DNA of 64,000 nt. Source: Candidatus Avelusimicrobium cornigerorum. GTDB lineage: Bacteria; Elusimicrobiota; Elusimicrobia; Elusimicrobiales; Elusimicrobiaceae. The notes under the pieces are model-generated. The model did no database searches. It was not told where the DNA came from and saw nothing but the letters and a program-made list of their open reading frames with translations. The position numbers were made by a program, and so were the translations under genes. Location: positions 6,461 through 70,460 of the forward strand of contig DBXW01000007.1 of the NCBI GenBank assembly GCA_002309715.1. The letters run 5' to 3'. Of the stretch, positions 8,145 to 17,543 are shown one piece after another (positions within the stretch are counted from its first letter, which is position 1; each line of letters opens with the position of its first letter).

Positions 8145-9508
8145 CGGGCCAGGGCCTCCGTCAAACTTTCCGCAAAAGTAGGATGCGCGAAAACCACTTG
8201 ACGCAGTTGCTCCGTTGTCAAATGGGCTTCCAATGCCACGGCGGCCACGTGTATCAGTTCTGTGGCATGCGCCCCCACTACGCTTGCCCCCAACAGTTGG
8301 TTGGTATGAATATCACTTATCCACTCTGCATATCCTTCCGTTTGTCCTTGTGCTACAGCCCGACCATTAGCCAAGAAAAACGATTTATGGGCTTTGATTT
8401 CCATCCCACGAGACTGCGCTTGTGCACGAGACAATCCTACCGAAGCAATCTCCGGCGACGTATAAATAGCACGCGGCACTCGTTCATTGTGATATTCAGC
8501 CGCGCCGCCGCACAAATTGATAGCAGCCACTTCCCCTTGCCGCGTGGCAGCATGCGCAAGTTGCAGCAGCCCGGTCACATCTCCGGCGGCATATACATTA
8601 TCGGTCAGTTGCATCGTACGCGGATTTACCGGCACCCCTTTACGTGTCCAAGCAACCCCGATATGTTCCAGGTGAAGTGCTGTTAAGTCTATCGTTCGGC
8701 CGATGGCTGCCAAAATGGCTTGCGTTTGCAAAATTTGCCCATCACTGAGCGTTATTTCAAAACCGTTTTCCGTTTTTCGCACGTCGGCAGCACTGACTCC
8801 GGTACGGATTTTGATGCCGCGTTTAATAAATGCTTGCGTAAGCACCCGTACCGCATTTTCATCTTCTTGCGGCAATAATTGCGGTTGCATCTCTACGATA
8901 TTTACTTCCACCCCAAACGCCTGCAAAAAATCAGCCATTTCGCATCCGATAACGCCGCCACCGATAACGGCTATACTGCCGGGCAATTTTTCTATATTAA
9001 AAAAATTGGCATTATCATAAATCTGTCCTTTCCACCGATCAAACGGAGATGGATAAAAGGCTTCCGAACCGGTTGCTAAAATAGCACCGTCAAACGTAAG
9101 TTTTTGCTCGCCCCCATCGTTGCGTACAGATAGTGTATGATTATCCACAAAAGATGCTTCCCCGTTTATTACGGTAACATGGGCTTTTTTAAGCAGTAGA
9201 GAAATCCCTTGTTGTAATTTTTGCGTAGCGGCTTGTTGGCGCGCTTTTACTTTATTAAAATCACGTGCCGCAAATAAATTTTGCGCAATTTGTTGGGCTT
9301 CTTCCCCACCCAGTTCGGCGGAAGAAAGCACCGTTTGGAAACGGTGGGCTGCATCTAAAAATGATTTAGACGGTATACACCCGCAATTTAAACATACACC
9401 GCCCAGATGTTTTTTTTCTATTAAAGTTACTTGCGCTCCCAGGGCCGCCGCTTTCAAAGCCGCCGGATAGCCGGCCGGGCCGCCGCCAATTACTACTATT
9501 TGTTTCAT
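8141..9508 (-). CDS. lpdA: Dihydrolipoamide dehydrogenase
   Basis: 455 residues. Flavoprotein disulfide reductase that reoxidises lipoamide with NAD. N-terminal FAD-binding GGGPAGYPAALKAA, redox-active pair GGVCLNCGCIPSK, NAD-binding GGGVIGCEMADFL, second FAD motif VYAAGDVTG, and the C-terminal dimer segment AHPTFAESL with the catalytic His-Glu-type region. It starts behind GGGGGAAA. No dehydrogenase E1/E2 or glycine-cleavage genes are nearby, so the complex it serves is unknown. Confidence 0.92.
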   Translation of the reverse strand: MKQIVVIGGGPAGYPAALKAAALGAQVTLIEKKHLGGVCLNCGCIPSKSFLDAAHRFQTVLSSAELGGEEAQQIAQNLFAARDFNKVKARQQAATQKLQQGISLLLKKAHVTVINGEASFVDNHTLSVRNDGGEQKLTFDGAILATGSEAFYPSPFDRWKGQIYDNANFFNIEKLPGSIAVIGGGVIGCEMADFLQAFGVEVNIVEMQPQLLPQEDENAVRVLTQAFIKRGIKIRTGVSAADVRKTENGFEITLSDGQILQTQAILAAIGRTIDLTALHLEHIGVAWTRKGVPVNPRTMQLTDNVYAAGDVTGLLQLAHAATRQGEVAAINLCGGAAEYHNERVPRAIYTSPEIASVGLSRAQAQSRGMEIKAHKSFFLANGRAVAQGQTEGYAEWISDIHTNQLLGASVVGAHATELIHVAAVALEAHLTTEQLRQVVFAHPTFAESLTEALAR

Positions 9509-9585
9509 ATTTTCCCCCGCTTTGACGTATAATCTAATACTATTGTAGCATTAAAAACAGTATAATAAAAAAGGAAACTTTTATT

Positions 9586-10296
9586 ATGAAAAAATCATCC
9601 ACCCCTTTACATTTTGGACACCGCCACCGCATGAAACAACGATTTTTGTCTAACGGTGTTGACTCCTTTTTAGATCACGAAATTTTAGAGTTACTACTTA
9701 CCTACGCCATCCCACGCAAAGATACCAAACCGTTGGCGTGGGAACTAATTAAACATTTCGGCTCTCTTTCCGAAGTATTAGATGCTGACGAAATGGCCTT
9801 GACGGAAATAAACGGAATCGGCCCGCATACAGCACAATTTCTTATGCTGATACGTGGCATTATTAAAAGATATATGCACGCCGATTTGCCCAAACAAATC
9901 CGTATGGCTAATCCGGAAGAAGTATTAAATTATTGTCAAGCCTCTTTGGCCGATAAACAAGAAGAATTTTTAGAAGTACTTTTATTGTCCATACGCTATA
10001 CGTTAAAAAGTGCCAAGATTATAGCCACCGGAACAGTGGACAAAATTCTTATTGAACCCAAACAAATTTTACGTTGGGCACTGAAGGAAAATGCCGCCGC
10101 TTTGATTTTAGTACACAATCATCCGTCAGGCAATCCATTACCTTCTGCGGAAGATATCCGAATGACCGAACAAATCGTGGAAGCGGCTAAACTGCTCAAT
10201 ATCCAAGTGTTGGACCATTTAATCGTTTCTAAAGGTACTTACTACAGTTTTCTGGCCCACGGCATTATAAAAGAACAAAAACGCCCGCAGCCCTAG
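9586..10296 (+). CDS. radC: RadC-family protein with JAB/MPN domain
   Basis: 236 residues, full length. The N-terminal half is helix-hairpin-helix-like (ALTEINGIGPHTAQFL); the C-terminal JAB domain carries the metal motif LVHNHPSGNPLPSAED, preceded by the conserved Glu region. Historically called DNA repair protein; its biochemical role is still unclear. AAGGAAAC lies upstream of the ATG and a TATAAT at 9561-9566 may be the -10 box. It diverges from lpdA and converges with comF. Confidence 0.93.
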   Translation: MKKSSTPLHFGHRHRMKQRFLSNGVDSFLDHEILELLLTYAIPRKDTKPLAWELIKHFGSLSEVLDADEMALTEINGIGPHTAQFLMLIRGIIKRYMHADLPKQIRMANPEEVLNYCQASLADKQEEFLEVLLLSIRYTLKSAKIIATGTVDKILIEPKQILRWALKENAAALILVHNHPSGNPLPSAEDIRMTEQIVEAAKLLNIQVLDHLIVSKGTYYSFLAHGIIKEQKRPQP

Positions 10297-10299
10297 CCA

Positions 10300-11034
10300 C
10301 TAATTTTCCCGTGCGTATGTATAAGCCATTACTCGCTTGGCACCGGCGGCTTTGAGTGCGGCGGCGCACCCTTCCAACGTGGCTCCGGTAGTGGCTACAT
10401 CATCTATTAGTAAAATTGTTTTCCGTTTAATCTTCTGCGGATCTACACATAAAAACGCTCCGGACATATTTTCTAACCGCGCCTGGCGCCCGAGTTGGGT
10501 TTGACTGACCGTATCGCGCTGACGAATAAGTGCTTTTTCTTCCAAGGCCATCCCCGTGTAGTGGGAAAACCAATGGGCTAACCGTTCGCTTTGATTGTAT
10601 CCGCGCTTACATTTTTTGGTCGCAAATAGCGGCACCGGAATTATTATTTCCGCCGGCGCAAGTTCTGGATATTTGGAAAAATTTTGGGCCATTTGCAAGC
10701 CCATACTTGGGGCTAAATAATCGGCATAGGCATATTTAAGCCCGTGTACCAAGGCCCGCGAAGGAGTGTTAAATATCCAAGCGGAACGAATCAAACTACA
10801 CGCATATTTTTTACCTTTACTGCCCCGACACGCATAACAATGCGCCCCACCGGAAGGCAAATTCACTCCACAACGCTGGCAAAATAATGGCCCCGGAGAA
10901 AGTAATTTTCCCGCACAAGCCGGGCATAAATAATCTTCTGCCCGCCAAGACAAATCGCAACCACACGCCACACACGTGCGAGGAAAGAAAAAATGAAGCA
11001 TCCATTGAGTATATGTTTTCCACCGAAATTGCAT
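10300..11034 (-). CDS. comF: ComF-family phosphoribosyltransferase-like protein
   Basis: 244 residues. N-terminal zinc-binding cysteines (CVACGCD, CPAC, CQRCGV, CYAC) and a C-terminal type I phosphoribosyltransferase motif ILLIDDVATTGATLEGC. ComF proteins support uptake of transforming DNA in competent bacteria. The gene begins immediately after the stop of the SprA-like gene and would be co-transcribed with it. Natural competence is plausible given the pilin seen elsewhere in the window, but other competence genes are not present here. Confidence 0.88.
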   Translation of the reverse strand: MQFRWKTYTQWMLHFFFPRTCVACGCDLSWRAEDYLCPACAGKLLSPGPLFCQRCGVNLPSGGAHCYACRGSKGKKYACSLIRSAWIFNTPSRALVHGLKYAYADYLAPSMGLQMAQNFSKYPELAPAEIIIPVPLFATKKCKRGYNQSERLAHWFSHYTGMALEEKALIRQRDTVSQTQLGRQARLENMSGAFLCVDPQKIKRKTILLIDDVATTGATLEGCAAALKAAGAKRVMAYTYAREN

Positions 11035-11035
11035 A

Positions 11036-14000
11036 TTAAAATTGCAAGGTCATATTCGCAGCCACGTTATACGCGGTATAATCTAACGTTTTCACATACG
11101 CGTGTTGCAAAAATGTAAATCCGCCCGAAAAAGTAAAACGCAAGTTTTGGGATAATTCATAATCTAAAGATGTGGTGGCATCGTATTTTTTATAGTTATC
11201 GGTTACTTCCACTTCGGAACGTTTATCGGAATAACTGAAATTAGTATTCCAAATCACGCGGTTGGTTGTGGAATAAATGCGATTAAAAAATGGTAATTTT
11301 AGGCCGTGCGGCAAGTTAAAGTCCCAGCGTAGGTTTAAACTCGGCACCGTCTCACGAGTGCTTTCGCTAATTTTTCCGTTCACTAACCATTTATCGTGCG
11401 AAGTGTACATCACTTTGGGCGTAACACGCAAACCTTTAATATAAAAGGAAGTCTGCACCGACATCATATTATCCCGGATGCGCTCCAAACTTATCCCCTT
11501 ATGCAAATCATCTTTATCCGATTCTTTGGTTTGATACATTAGTACGTTATCAAAGTAATTAAGCAACATAAAACGAAGATCCGCCCCATATTGCACGCTA
11601 TTTTGTTCGTCGGTGCCGATGTTAGTTTGTTCGGAAAGGTTATAACGTAATTTAAGGTTACTGTTGCTGATCCACTTGCCGGCTAGGAAAAATTTTTCCA
11701 AATCAGAAATAGAAAACGTTAGGTCCGGCAAGGTAATACTTTCCGAATCGTAAATGGTGCCGGTCTGATCATTTTTCTGAATTGTTTTACTCATATTACT
11801 GTTAATAGAAATTGTTTTAAGCGGAGCGGATATCCCGGTTAATTCATATTTGGAAAGCGGGTTCCACCGTTGGGTAGTGGTAAAGGTATCACGCAAAGTC
11901 ATACTGCGGCGATACCCGTAACGTCCCACATCTTTAAATGATTTACGCACCCAAAGTTCTTTACGGGAATCAAACCCTTTATCCACATCACTCCAGGCGT
12001 CCGCATCTTGCATACGATATCCCGAAGAAATAACCAGGGTGCTAAACAGTTTGCTGCTCGGCAATATGTCCCCCCCGTTGAGGGTTAAAGAAATACCCCC
12101 GTCAGCACTGCGAGTAATGCTCTTTACCGCCCCATAGCCCACTTCTTCCGATACTCCCGAAGCCGTCAATGTTTTTTTAGTTAAGTTATTATTTTCTAAC
12201 GTACTGACATTGTAGTTAAACGATGGGGCCAGCCACTTGGTTACACGCCACGTACTATTAAAACCGGCGCGTTGGGTTAAGGCTTTGGGATAATGCGATT
12301 TTTCGTCACCGTAATGAACCCGATCTTCGGTGCTTTTGCTTAAACTATACGACGGGATAATGTTAAAACTCTTGGTAGGTTGATAGGTGAATTTTACATT
12401 CATCTTTTGGGTATTTTCGTTGGTATTATAATAAGCATCCGACTCCGCGTGACGAATTGCATCATAATCTACAGACGAATCAGACACGCGGTATCCGGCC
12501 GTAATATTTTGAAAAGATCCTGTTGAGTGAGCAAGTGTCATCCCATAAGATTGACTATCATCTTTACGTTTCATCAGTTGGTAATCGGTCTGTCCGGTAG
12601 CATACTCCAGCCCGATTCTCGGCAAATTCTCTTTAATAAAATCTCCGCGTACCATGGCCTGTTGCCGCTCCACCTTTCCTTTATCCAACAACGACACCGT
12701 ATTATAATTAGTGGTATCGGTAATAAGCGGAGTCGTCACTTCACTGCGCGTAAGGGTGGCCAGCATCGGGAACTCTTTGATACGAGTTATTTGCAATTCA
12801 TATTCTTCTTCGGTAGTTTCCTGGTTTTTAGATATAGCCAGCGGCGTTTCAAAATTTCCGTCTTGATGTTTGTATTTTGCCTTGGCACTACCCCACCCAT
12901 CCCACTTTACACTCACATCGGTTTCGTAGGCGTCGCCGGTAAGCGTAATGGCTTCGGCCAAGTGAATTACGTTAAGCCATACTTGGCCATTGGTTACGTC
13001 ACTCCCGCCGGAAGGTTTTTGCACGCCGGCTAAAATCAAACTGATTTCCCGAAAATTAAGCAACCCGTTCGGCACGCGGTAATTAACCACTTTCACACCA
13101 TAATTCGGGTCGGATGCTCCCGCAAAGGCATCCGGGATTCCGTCGCCGTTTGTATCCACCATTTTAACAGAGATAAGCCGCCATCCGTCAAAATCAAGCG
13201 GAACAATAATTTTATCGTAATTGCTTTGCGTACCCACTTTTAAAAAGAACTCCGCGCCTGCATTATCGCTGGCTTTGCTGTGCAAGAGAAACCTGAACTC
13301 GCGGTGTTGGGAAAAATCCATACTCTTAAAGTTACGGTTTGTAAAATGCTCCCCATCTAAAACCGCCACTGCCGGATCGGGATCATCCACTACCTCGGGC
13401 CAACCGGTTGTATTGAATTTGAGCCGCAAGGCTTGGTCCAATACGTTGGCGGAATCCAATGTACTGCGGTAATTTTGAATAGAGCCGTATAAATAATTAA
13501 ACACCGTTTGGCCGTCTCCGGGAGAATTGAAAATCGGCTCATAATCGGTATCTTCTACGTTGTTGATACCGGATACGGAAAATTCATCCGGCGCGGCTGT
13601 TGTATTCCACGAAGTACCGGACAAAGCCACGTTGGCAATTTTAATTTGCCCTTTCATATTAGCACCTTTTTTAAGGGTAATACGCACATGGCGCACAGCG
13701 GTCCATTGGGATTTGTCCGAAATTTCAAACGGCATAGAGTACGTCTGCCATGTAGTATTCTGGCCCGGAGATTCTTGTCCGGGAGACAGGGCAATGGGTT
13801 GCCCCGCAAAACCGAAATTTCCCTCTACCGGGATATCTTCATCATCAAATTTTCCGTTGCCGTTTAAATCCTGCGTATCAATACGACCGTTGGGCTGTGA
13901 TTCGGGATTGTAGACGTTATTCACAAACGGATTATAACGTTCTTCCGTTCCATCCGGATTGGTGTAAAGCCAACCAATATCCTCGTTTGGAGCCAAACTG

Positions 14001-16348
14001 TTACGGCAATAAACATCTTCCGTTTTTGGCACGTTGGTTCCACATTCCGTGTTCATACCGGTGGCATTGTCCGAATATTCCGAAATATTACCAAACGTAA
14101 CGTTGATTTGCGGCCCTCCTGCTTCCCCCAACATAGTCAGTTCAAAAGAAGTTTTATCCGATAAATCTACCCCGCCTTTACTGATTGGATATACAATGGA
14201 AACTTCGTCGCGCCCATCAAAATCAACCCCTTTAGAGAAATCATAATTAATCAGCAAAACTTGTTGTTTATCTTCAGAAGTGGCAATAGAACGAGGGTTA
14301 ATTTCCAGCGAAGGTAGGTCTTGGCTGTCCCACTGCACGGCCTCTAAAAAGTTGGGCTGATTGTTGGGGTTAGCGGCAATGGCCCAATCTTTAAAAAGCA
14401 TAGAACCGCCCACTTGCTCGTTTGTATCGTTCATGCTATCAATCATGGCATAGCCGAACATATTTTGCTTTTTTTGGCTGTGGGCGATTTCCGCCCCGAA
14501 GCCTAATGTTAGCGGCTGGGCCAGTTTAATATCACGGCCGTGCACGTCGGCTCCGTAAACAAGCATTTCTTTACTATACGCGCCCACTTGCGGGACCGTG
14601 GTGGGCTTTTCACCGCCCTCTTGCAACATCGTTGCCCCCATAACGATTTTGTCAAACAGTTTGTAATCTAACCGACCGCCGAGAACTGAATTATTGGTAT
14701 TAGAACCGGTGAGTGTATCGTATGAGATATCAATAACGGAATTTTCGGTGATTTCATCCCCTTTATAAAACGTAATAAATCCGGAAGTATAATCAATAAA
14801 ATAATCGTTATTGCGTACAAGCGGTCGTCCGTTTAATTTAACCCGCTCGGATTGTACCACCATCCCCGCTTCTACAAAATATGTTTTAACCGTAGACTCG
14901 TATTGAATTTTAAACGCGCGGTTTTTAGAAGAAACAGGGGTAACATTATAAATACCCGGATCGTCGGTCATACGATTTTTCAGTTCAAAAATACCTTTAT
15001 CAAAATCCATATCAATCGTAGAGGGATATACTTGCACCGGGACAGCACTTTCCCCAACGGCCTGACCATTTGCATCTAATAGCACTAATATAAAATTGCC
15101 CTTGCCGTTATCTTGCGTAATATTTTGGGCACCGATACGATAAAATGTTTTCATTTCCATCTTGTCAGCCGTCGTACCGCTACCCCACGGTTTATCGTTT
15201 TCGGTTTTGATTAACTTCAAAGTATCGGGAACACCCATTTGACTGAGTTGTTGCCCGTCGGTTTGATAATCCACGGCCAGCACACTGGCCGCCGAAATAC
15301 TGCGTTTAAAGGTGACAATACCGCGGGCATAATCTACCGTATAATCTATACCGCGGTTAAGCCTTTCCCACTGTGCTGTATAACAGGCCGCATCACCCGG
15401 GCAAGACACTGACGGATTTTCCGTAAAATCGGTAGCCGAGGCCGGGAAGGGGACAAACTCTTGCGAAGTGGAAGAATTGTTGCCATCTAAATAAATTTCT
15501 TCCGTGCCCGGCGTAATAGGGGTTGTGATGAGCCCGCCGAAGCGCAAATCATAATAGGTACGACGGATGTAATCGGTATCTTTCAGGGAAACTATTTCCT
15601 TTACGCTGGAACCCACAAATGTTTTTTGTTTACTGGTACCTTTTGTTTGCGAACCGATCAAATACAAATTTGCATTTTTATGTTGCAAGTGCATTTTAGC
15701 ACCGAAAAGTTGTTTTTGATAGGAAATAAACTCTGTACGAGGTAGTGCCAAATCAATATCGCCAAATTCTGCTAGTTGCACAATTTCGCCCGGCTTTCCA
15801 CGGTACGCCACCGATAATGTTTTTTCTTCCTCACGCTGATCATCATAATCAATATCCACAAACACACGATCCATAATTTTACCTTGCATTTTAAGTTGCA
15901 TTTGCTGGTTCATTTCTATGTTGTGTTGGTTTTTATTGGCATCGTTTCCGCTTTTGGAAGGTTCTTTGTATTTTTTCTGGGCCATTTTCAACCCGAACAC
16001 ATAGCGCCCGGTCAAGGCAATACTTGTGCCATAAAGCGGTAAAGAAAGCGTGGGGTTTAACAGGGTTAAATCAGGGATAGGTTCCGGTCCCTTGTCTAAT
16101 TGGTACGCACCATCTACTGCCGTAACGGCTTGGCGCCAAAATTCCTCGGAATAATGCAAGAGAGCAGCATCGTCGGGCGGATCTTCCAAAGCGAGTTCGG
16201 CTTCTCTTCTGGCGGCTTGTTCTTCTTCAAAAATAGCATACTGCTCTTTATCCACCAAACTATACGGCAAAGACTCCGCCCCGGCAAGCGGAGTTAAACA
16301 TAACTGGAGCGTTATTACCCAAGCAATAACGAGCCGCAGTATTTTCAT
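11036..16348 (-). CDS. SprA-like giant outer-membrane protein
   Basis: 1,770 residues with a signal peptide (first 24 residues, ending LAGA). Residues about 145-270 look like the SprA N-terminal domain of the type 9 secretion translocon: VFVDIDYDDQREEEKTLSVAY, then GEIVQLAEFGDIDLALP, then QLFGAKMHLQHKNANLYLIG, then DTDYIRRTYYDLRFG. Near residue 830 a calcium-type loop DTQDLNGNGKFDDED recalls SprA repeats. The rest is rich in beta-strand-like, aromatic-alternating segments and ends in Phe, as an outer-membrane barrel does. It heads an operon with comF. It may be a large outer-membrane channel or export protein; no other type 9 genes are visible. Confidence 0.75.
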   Translation of the reverse strand: MKILRLVIAWVITLQLCLTPLAGAESLPYSLVDKEQYAIFEEEQAARREAELALEDPPDDAALLHYSEEFWRQAVTAVDGAYQLDKGPEPIPDLTLLNPTLSLPLYGTSIALTGRYVFGLKMAQKKYKEPSKSGNDANKNQHNIEMNQQMQLKMQGKIMDRVFVDIDYDDQREEEKTLSVAYRGKPGEIVQLAEFGDIDLALPRTEFISYQKQLFGAKMHLQHKNANLYLIGSQTKGTSKQKTFVGSSVKEIVSLKDTDYIRRTYYDLRFGGLITTPITPGTEEIYLDGNNSSTSQEFVPFPASATDFTENPSVSCPGDAACYTAQWERLNRGIDYTVDYARGIVTFKRSISAASVLAVDYQTDGQQLSQMGVPDTLKLIKTENDKPWGSGTTADKMEMKTFYRIGAQNITQDNGKGNFILVLLDANGQAVGESAVPVQVYPSTIDMDFDKGIFELKNRMTDDPGIYNVTPVSSKNRAFKIQYESTVKTYFVEAGMVVQSERVKLNGRPLVRNNDYFIDYTSGFITFYKGDEITENSVIDISYDTLTGSNTNNSVLGGRLDYKLFDKIVMGATMLQEGGEKPTTVPQVGAYSKEMLVYGADVHGRDIKLAQPLTLGFGAEIAHSQKKQNMFGYAMIDSMNDTNEQVGGSMLFKDWAIAANPNNQPNFLEAVQWDSQDLPSLEINPRSIATSEDKQQVLLINYDFSKGVDFDGRDEVSIVYPISKGGVDLSDKTSFELTMLGEAGGPQINVTFGNISEYSDNATGMNTECGTNVPKTEDVYCRNSLAPNEDIGWLYTNPDGTEERYNPFVNNVYNPESQPNGRIDTQDLNGNGKFDDEDIPVEGNFGFAGQPIALSPGQESPGQNTTWQTYSMPFEISDKSQWTAVRHVRITLKKGANMKGQIKIANVALSGTSWNTTAAPDEFSVSGINNVEDTDYEPIFNSPGDGQTVFNYLYGSIQNYRSTLDSANVLDQALRLKFNTTGWPEVVDDPDPAVAVLDGEHFTNRNFKSMDFSQHREFRFLLHSKASDNAGAEFFLKVGTQSNYDKIIVPLDFDGWRLISVKMVDTNGDGIPDAFAGASDPNYGVKVVNYRVPNGLLNFREISLILAGVQKPSGGSDVTNGQVWLNVIHLAEAITLTGDAYETDVSVKWDGWGSAKAKYKHQDGNFETPLAISKNQETTEEEYELQITRIKEFPMLATLTRSEVTTPLITDTTNYNTVSLLDKGKVERQQAMVRGDFIKENLPRIGLEYATGQTDYQLMKRKDDSQSYGMTLAHSTGSFQNITAGYRVSDSSVDYDAIRHAESDAYYNTNENTQKMNVKFTYQPTKSFNIIPSYSLSKSTEDRVHYGDEKSHYPKALTQRAGFNSTWRVTKWLAPSFNYNVSTLENNNLTKKTLTASGVSEEVGYGAVKSITRSADGGISLTLNGGDILPSSKLFSTLVISSGYRMQDADAWSDVDKGFDSRKELWVRKSFKDVGRYGYRRSMTLRDTFTTTQRWNPLSKYELTGISAPLKTISINSNMSKTIQKNDQTGTIYDSESITLPDLTFSISDLEKFFLAGKWISNSNLKLRYNLSEQTNIGTDEQNSVQYGADLRFMLLNYFDNVLMYQTKESDKDDLHKGISLERIRDNMMSVQTSFYIKGLRVTPKVMYTSHDKWLVNGKISESTRETVPSLNLRWDFNLPHGLKLPFFNRIYSTTNRVIWNTNFSYSDKRSEVEVTDNYKKYDATTSLDYELSQNLRFTFSGGFTFLQHAYVKTLDYTAYNVAANMTLQF

Positions 16349-16436
16349 AAGACGGAAAAATACCTCATTATTTCATTTTATAATATTTCCGCAAGCCCGT
16401 TGCCGGTAAAATTTCCCCGACCGCTCCTATTTTTGT

Positions 16437-16448
16437 TAAAATTATAAT
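16437..16448 (+). promoter_or_regulatory. Possible -10 region of a leaderless lptF transcript
   Basis: TAAAAT (16437-16442) ends six bases before the ATG, the distance expected if transcription begins at the start codon. A better hexamer, TATAAT (16443-16448), directly abuts the ATG and would start RNA inside the gene. No Shine-Dalgarno sequence is visible and the -35 region is poor, so this is tentative. Confidence 0.35.
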
Positions 16449-17543
16449 ATGCGTATTAGTATCTTCACCCGTTATATTGCCAAAAGTTTACTGACGTTTT
16501 TTGCCGGTGTCGTCGGAGTACTGACGTTTGTAATCTTTATGAATCACTTTATCCGGGTGCTAAAAATTGCCATGACCTACGGCACTAGCCTGGGGTGGAT
16601 TATTTCGTCACTATTAAACATTTTGCCCGACGTGTTTTGTTTAAGTGCCCCGATGTCTTTTCAAATCGCCGTGTTATTGACGCTTACCAATATGAGCGAG
16701 CAAGGTGAACTGATTGCCTTGCGTGCGGCGGGATTTTCGTTTAAAGAAATTGTCCGACCTATGTTAGTTTGTGCCATTGTCTTATCTTGTGTGCTACTTG
16801 TGATGGGCAATTGGATTACTCCGCGCAGTTATAAAAAATTTATCAATAAGCGCGAAGAAGCCTATAGTAAGATTACCAAAGTAACATTGGAACCCAAAAC
16901 TTTTATTGATTTGGGAGATTGGGATTTATATTTAGAAGATTTAGATAAAAATTCCAATACCGCCCAAATGATACATTTGGTAAACAAAAAGGATTCCAAA
17001 GCCTTAAGCACAAAAGTCAATGCATCGTCGGGAAAAATCATCCTCACGGATACCGCCATCGGCTTGCAATTAAAAGACGGCCAAATGCAACGTGTAGATA
17101 GCCAAGATCCATCAGCCATTATTGCTGCCAATTTTGAAAATTATACCATGAGTTTGTCACTTACCAAAGAGCACTCCCGTAAATTGCGCGTGGGCGAAAT
17201 GACTACTACCAAACTATTACGCCGCTTACGCCAGGACCCGCTCACCCCACAACTGGCCAACGAATTTCGCACCGCCATCAGTATGCGCAACGTGTTGGCG
17301 CTTTCTCCGTTAATTTTACTGTTTGTCAGTTGTCCTATTGGATTTTCACTTGGCAAGCGCACCAACAAAGGCTGGGGAATGCTACTAAGCGTCGTGATTA
17401 TTTTTTCTTTCTATTTACTCATGACCTTGGGCCTTTCTCTAGGTAAAAAATATACATTTATTTCGTACCCGGGGCCGTGGCTACCGATAGTGGTAGGACT
17501 CATAGCCGGATATTATTTATGGAAGAAAAGATTAAACGTTTGA
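16449..17543 (+). CDS. lptF: LPS export ABC transporter permease LptF
   Basis: 364 residues, YjgP/YjgQ family. Three N-terminal membrane helices, a periplasmic beta-jellyroll-like middle (about residues 135-240) and three C-terminal helices. The N-terminal TRYIAKSLLTFFAGVVG and the segment SEQGELIALRAAGFSFKEI are typical of LptF, including the coupling helix that contacts the LptB ATPase. With LptG it extracts lipopolysaccharide from the inner membrane. The order lptF-lptG is the usual one. No ribosome binding site is apparent. Confidence 0.88.
   Translation: MRISIFTRYIAKSLLTFFAGVVGVLTFVIFMNHFIRVLKIAMTYGTSLGWIISSLLNILPDVFCLSAPMSFQIAVLLTLTNMSEQGELIALRAAGFSFKEIVRPMLVCAIVLSCVLLVMGNWITPRSYKKFINKREEAYSKITKVTLEPKTFIDLGDWDLYLEDLDKNSNTAQMIHLVNKKDSKALSTKVNASSGKIILTDTAIGLQLKDGQMQRVDSQDPSAIIAANFENYTMSLSLTKEHSRKLRVGEMTTTKLLRRLRQDPLTPQLANEFRTAISMRNVLALSPLILLFVSCPIGFSLGKRTNKGWGMLLSVVIIFSFYLLMTLGLSLGKKYTFISYPGPWLPIVVGLIAGYYLWKKRLNV

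Noticed and set aside
8075..8686. Plus-strand open frame of about 200 codons across the trmJ/lpdA junction
   Set aside because: Antisense to two clear enzymes and rich in Arg/Cys/His with no family likeness.
12527..13033. Plus-strand open frame within the SprA-like gene
   Set aside because: Shadow of the opposite strand; no ribosome binding site and no domain.
16443..16448. Perfect TATAAT directly before the lptF ATG as the true -10
   Set aside because: RNA would begin inside the gene; the next plausible start codon would cut the first membrane helix.
17477..17518. GTG start for lptG
   Set aside because: It adds residues unlike the family N-terminus and has no ribosome binding site; the ATG at 17519 fits LptG.
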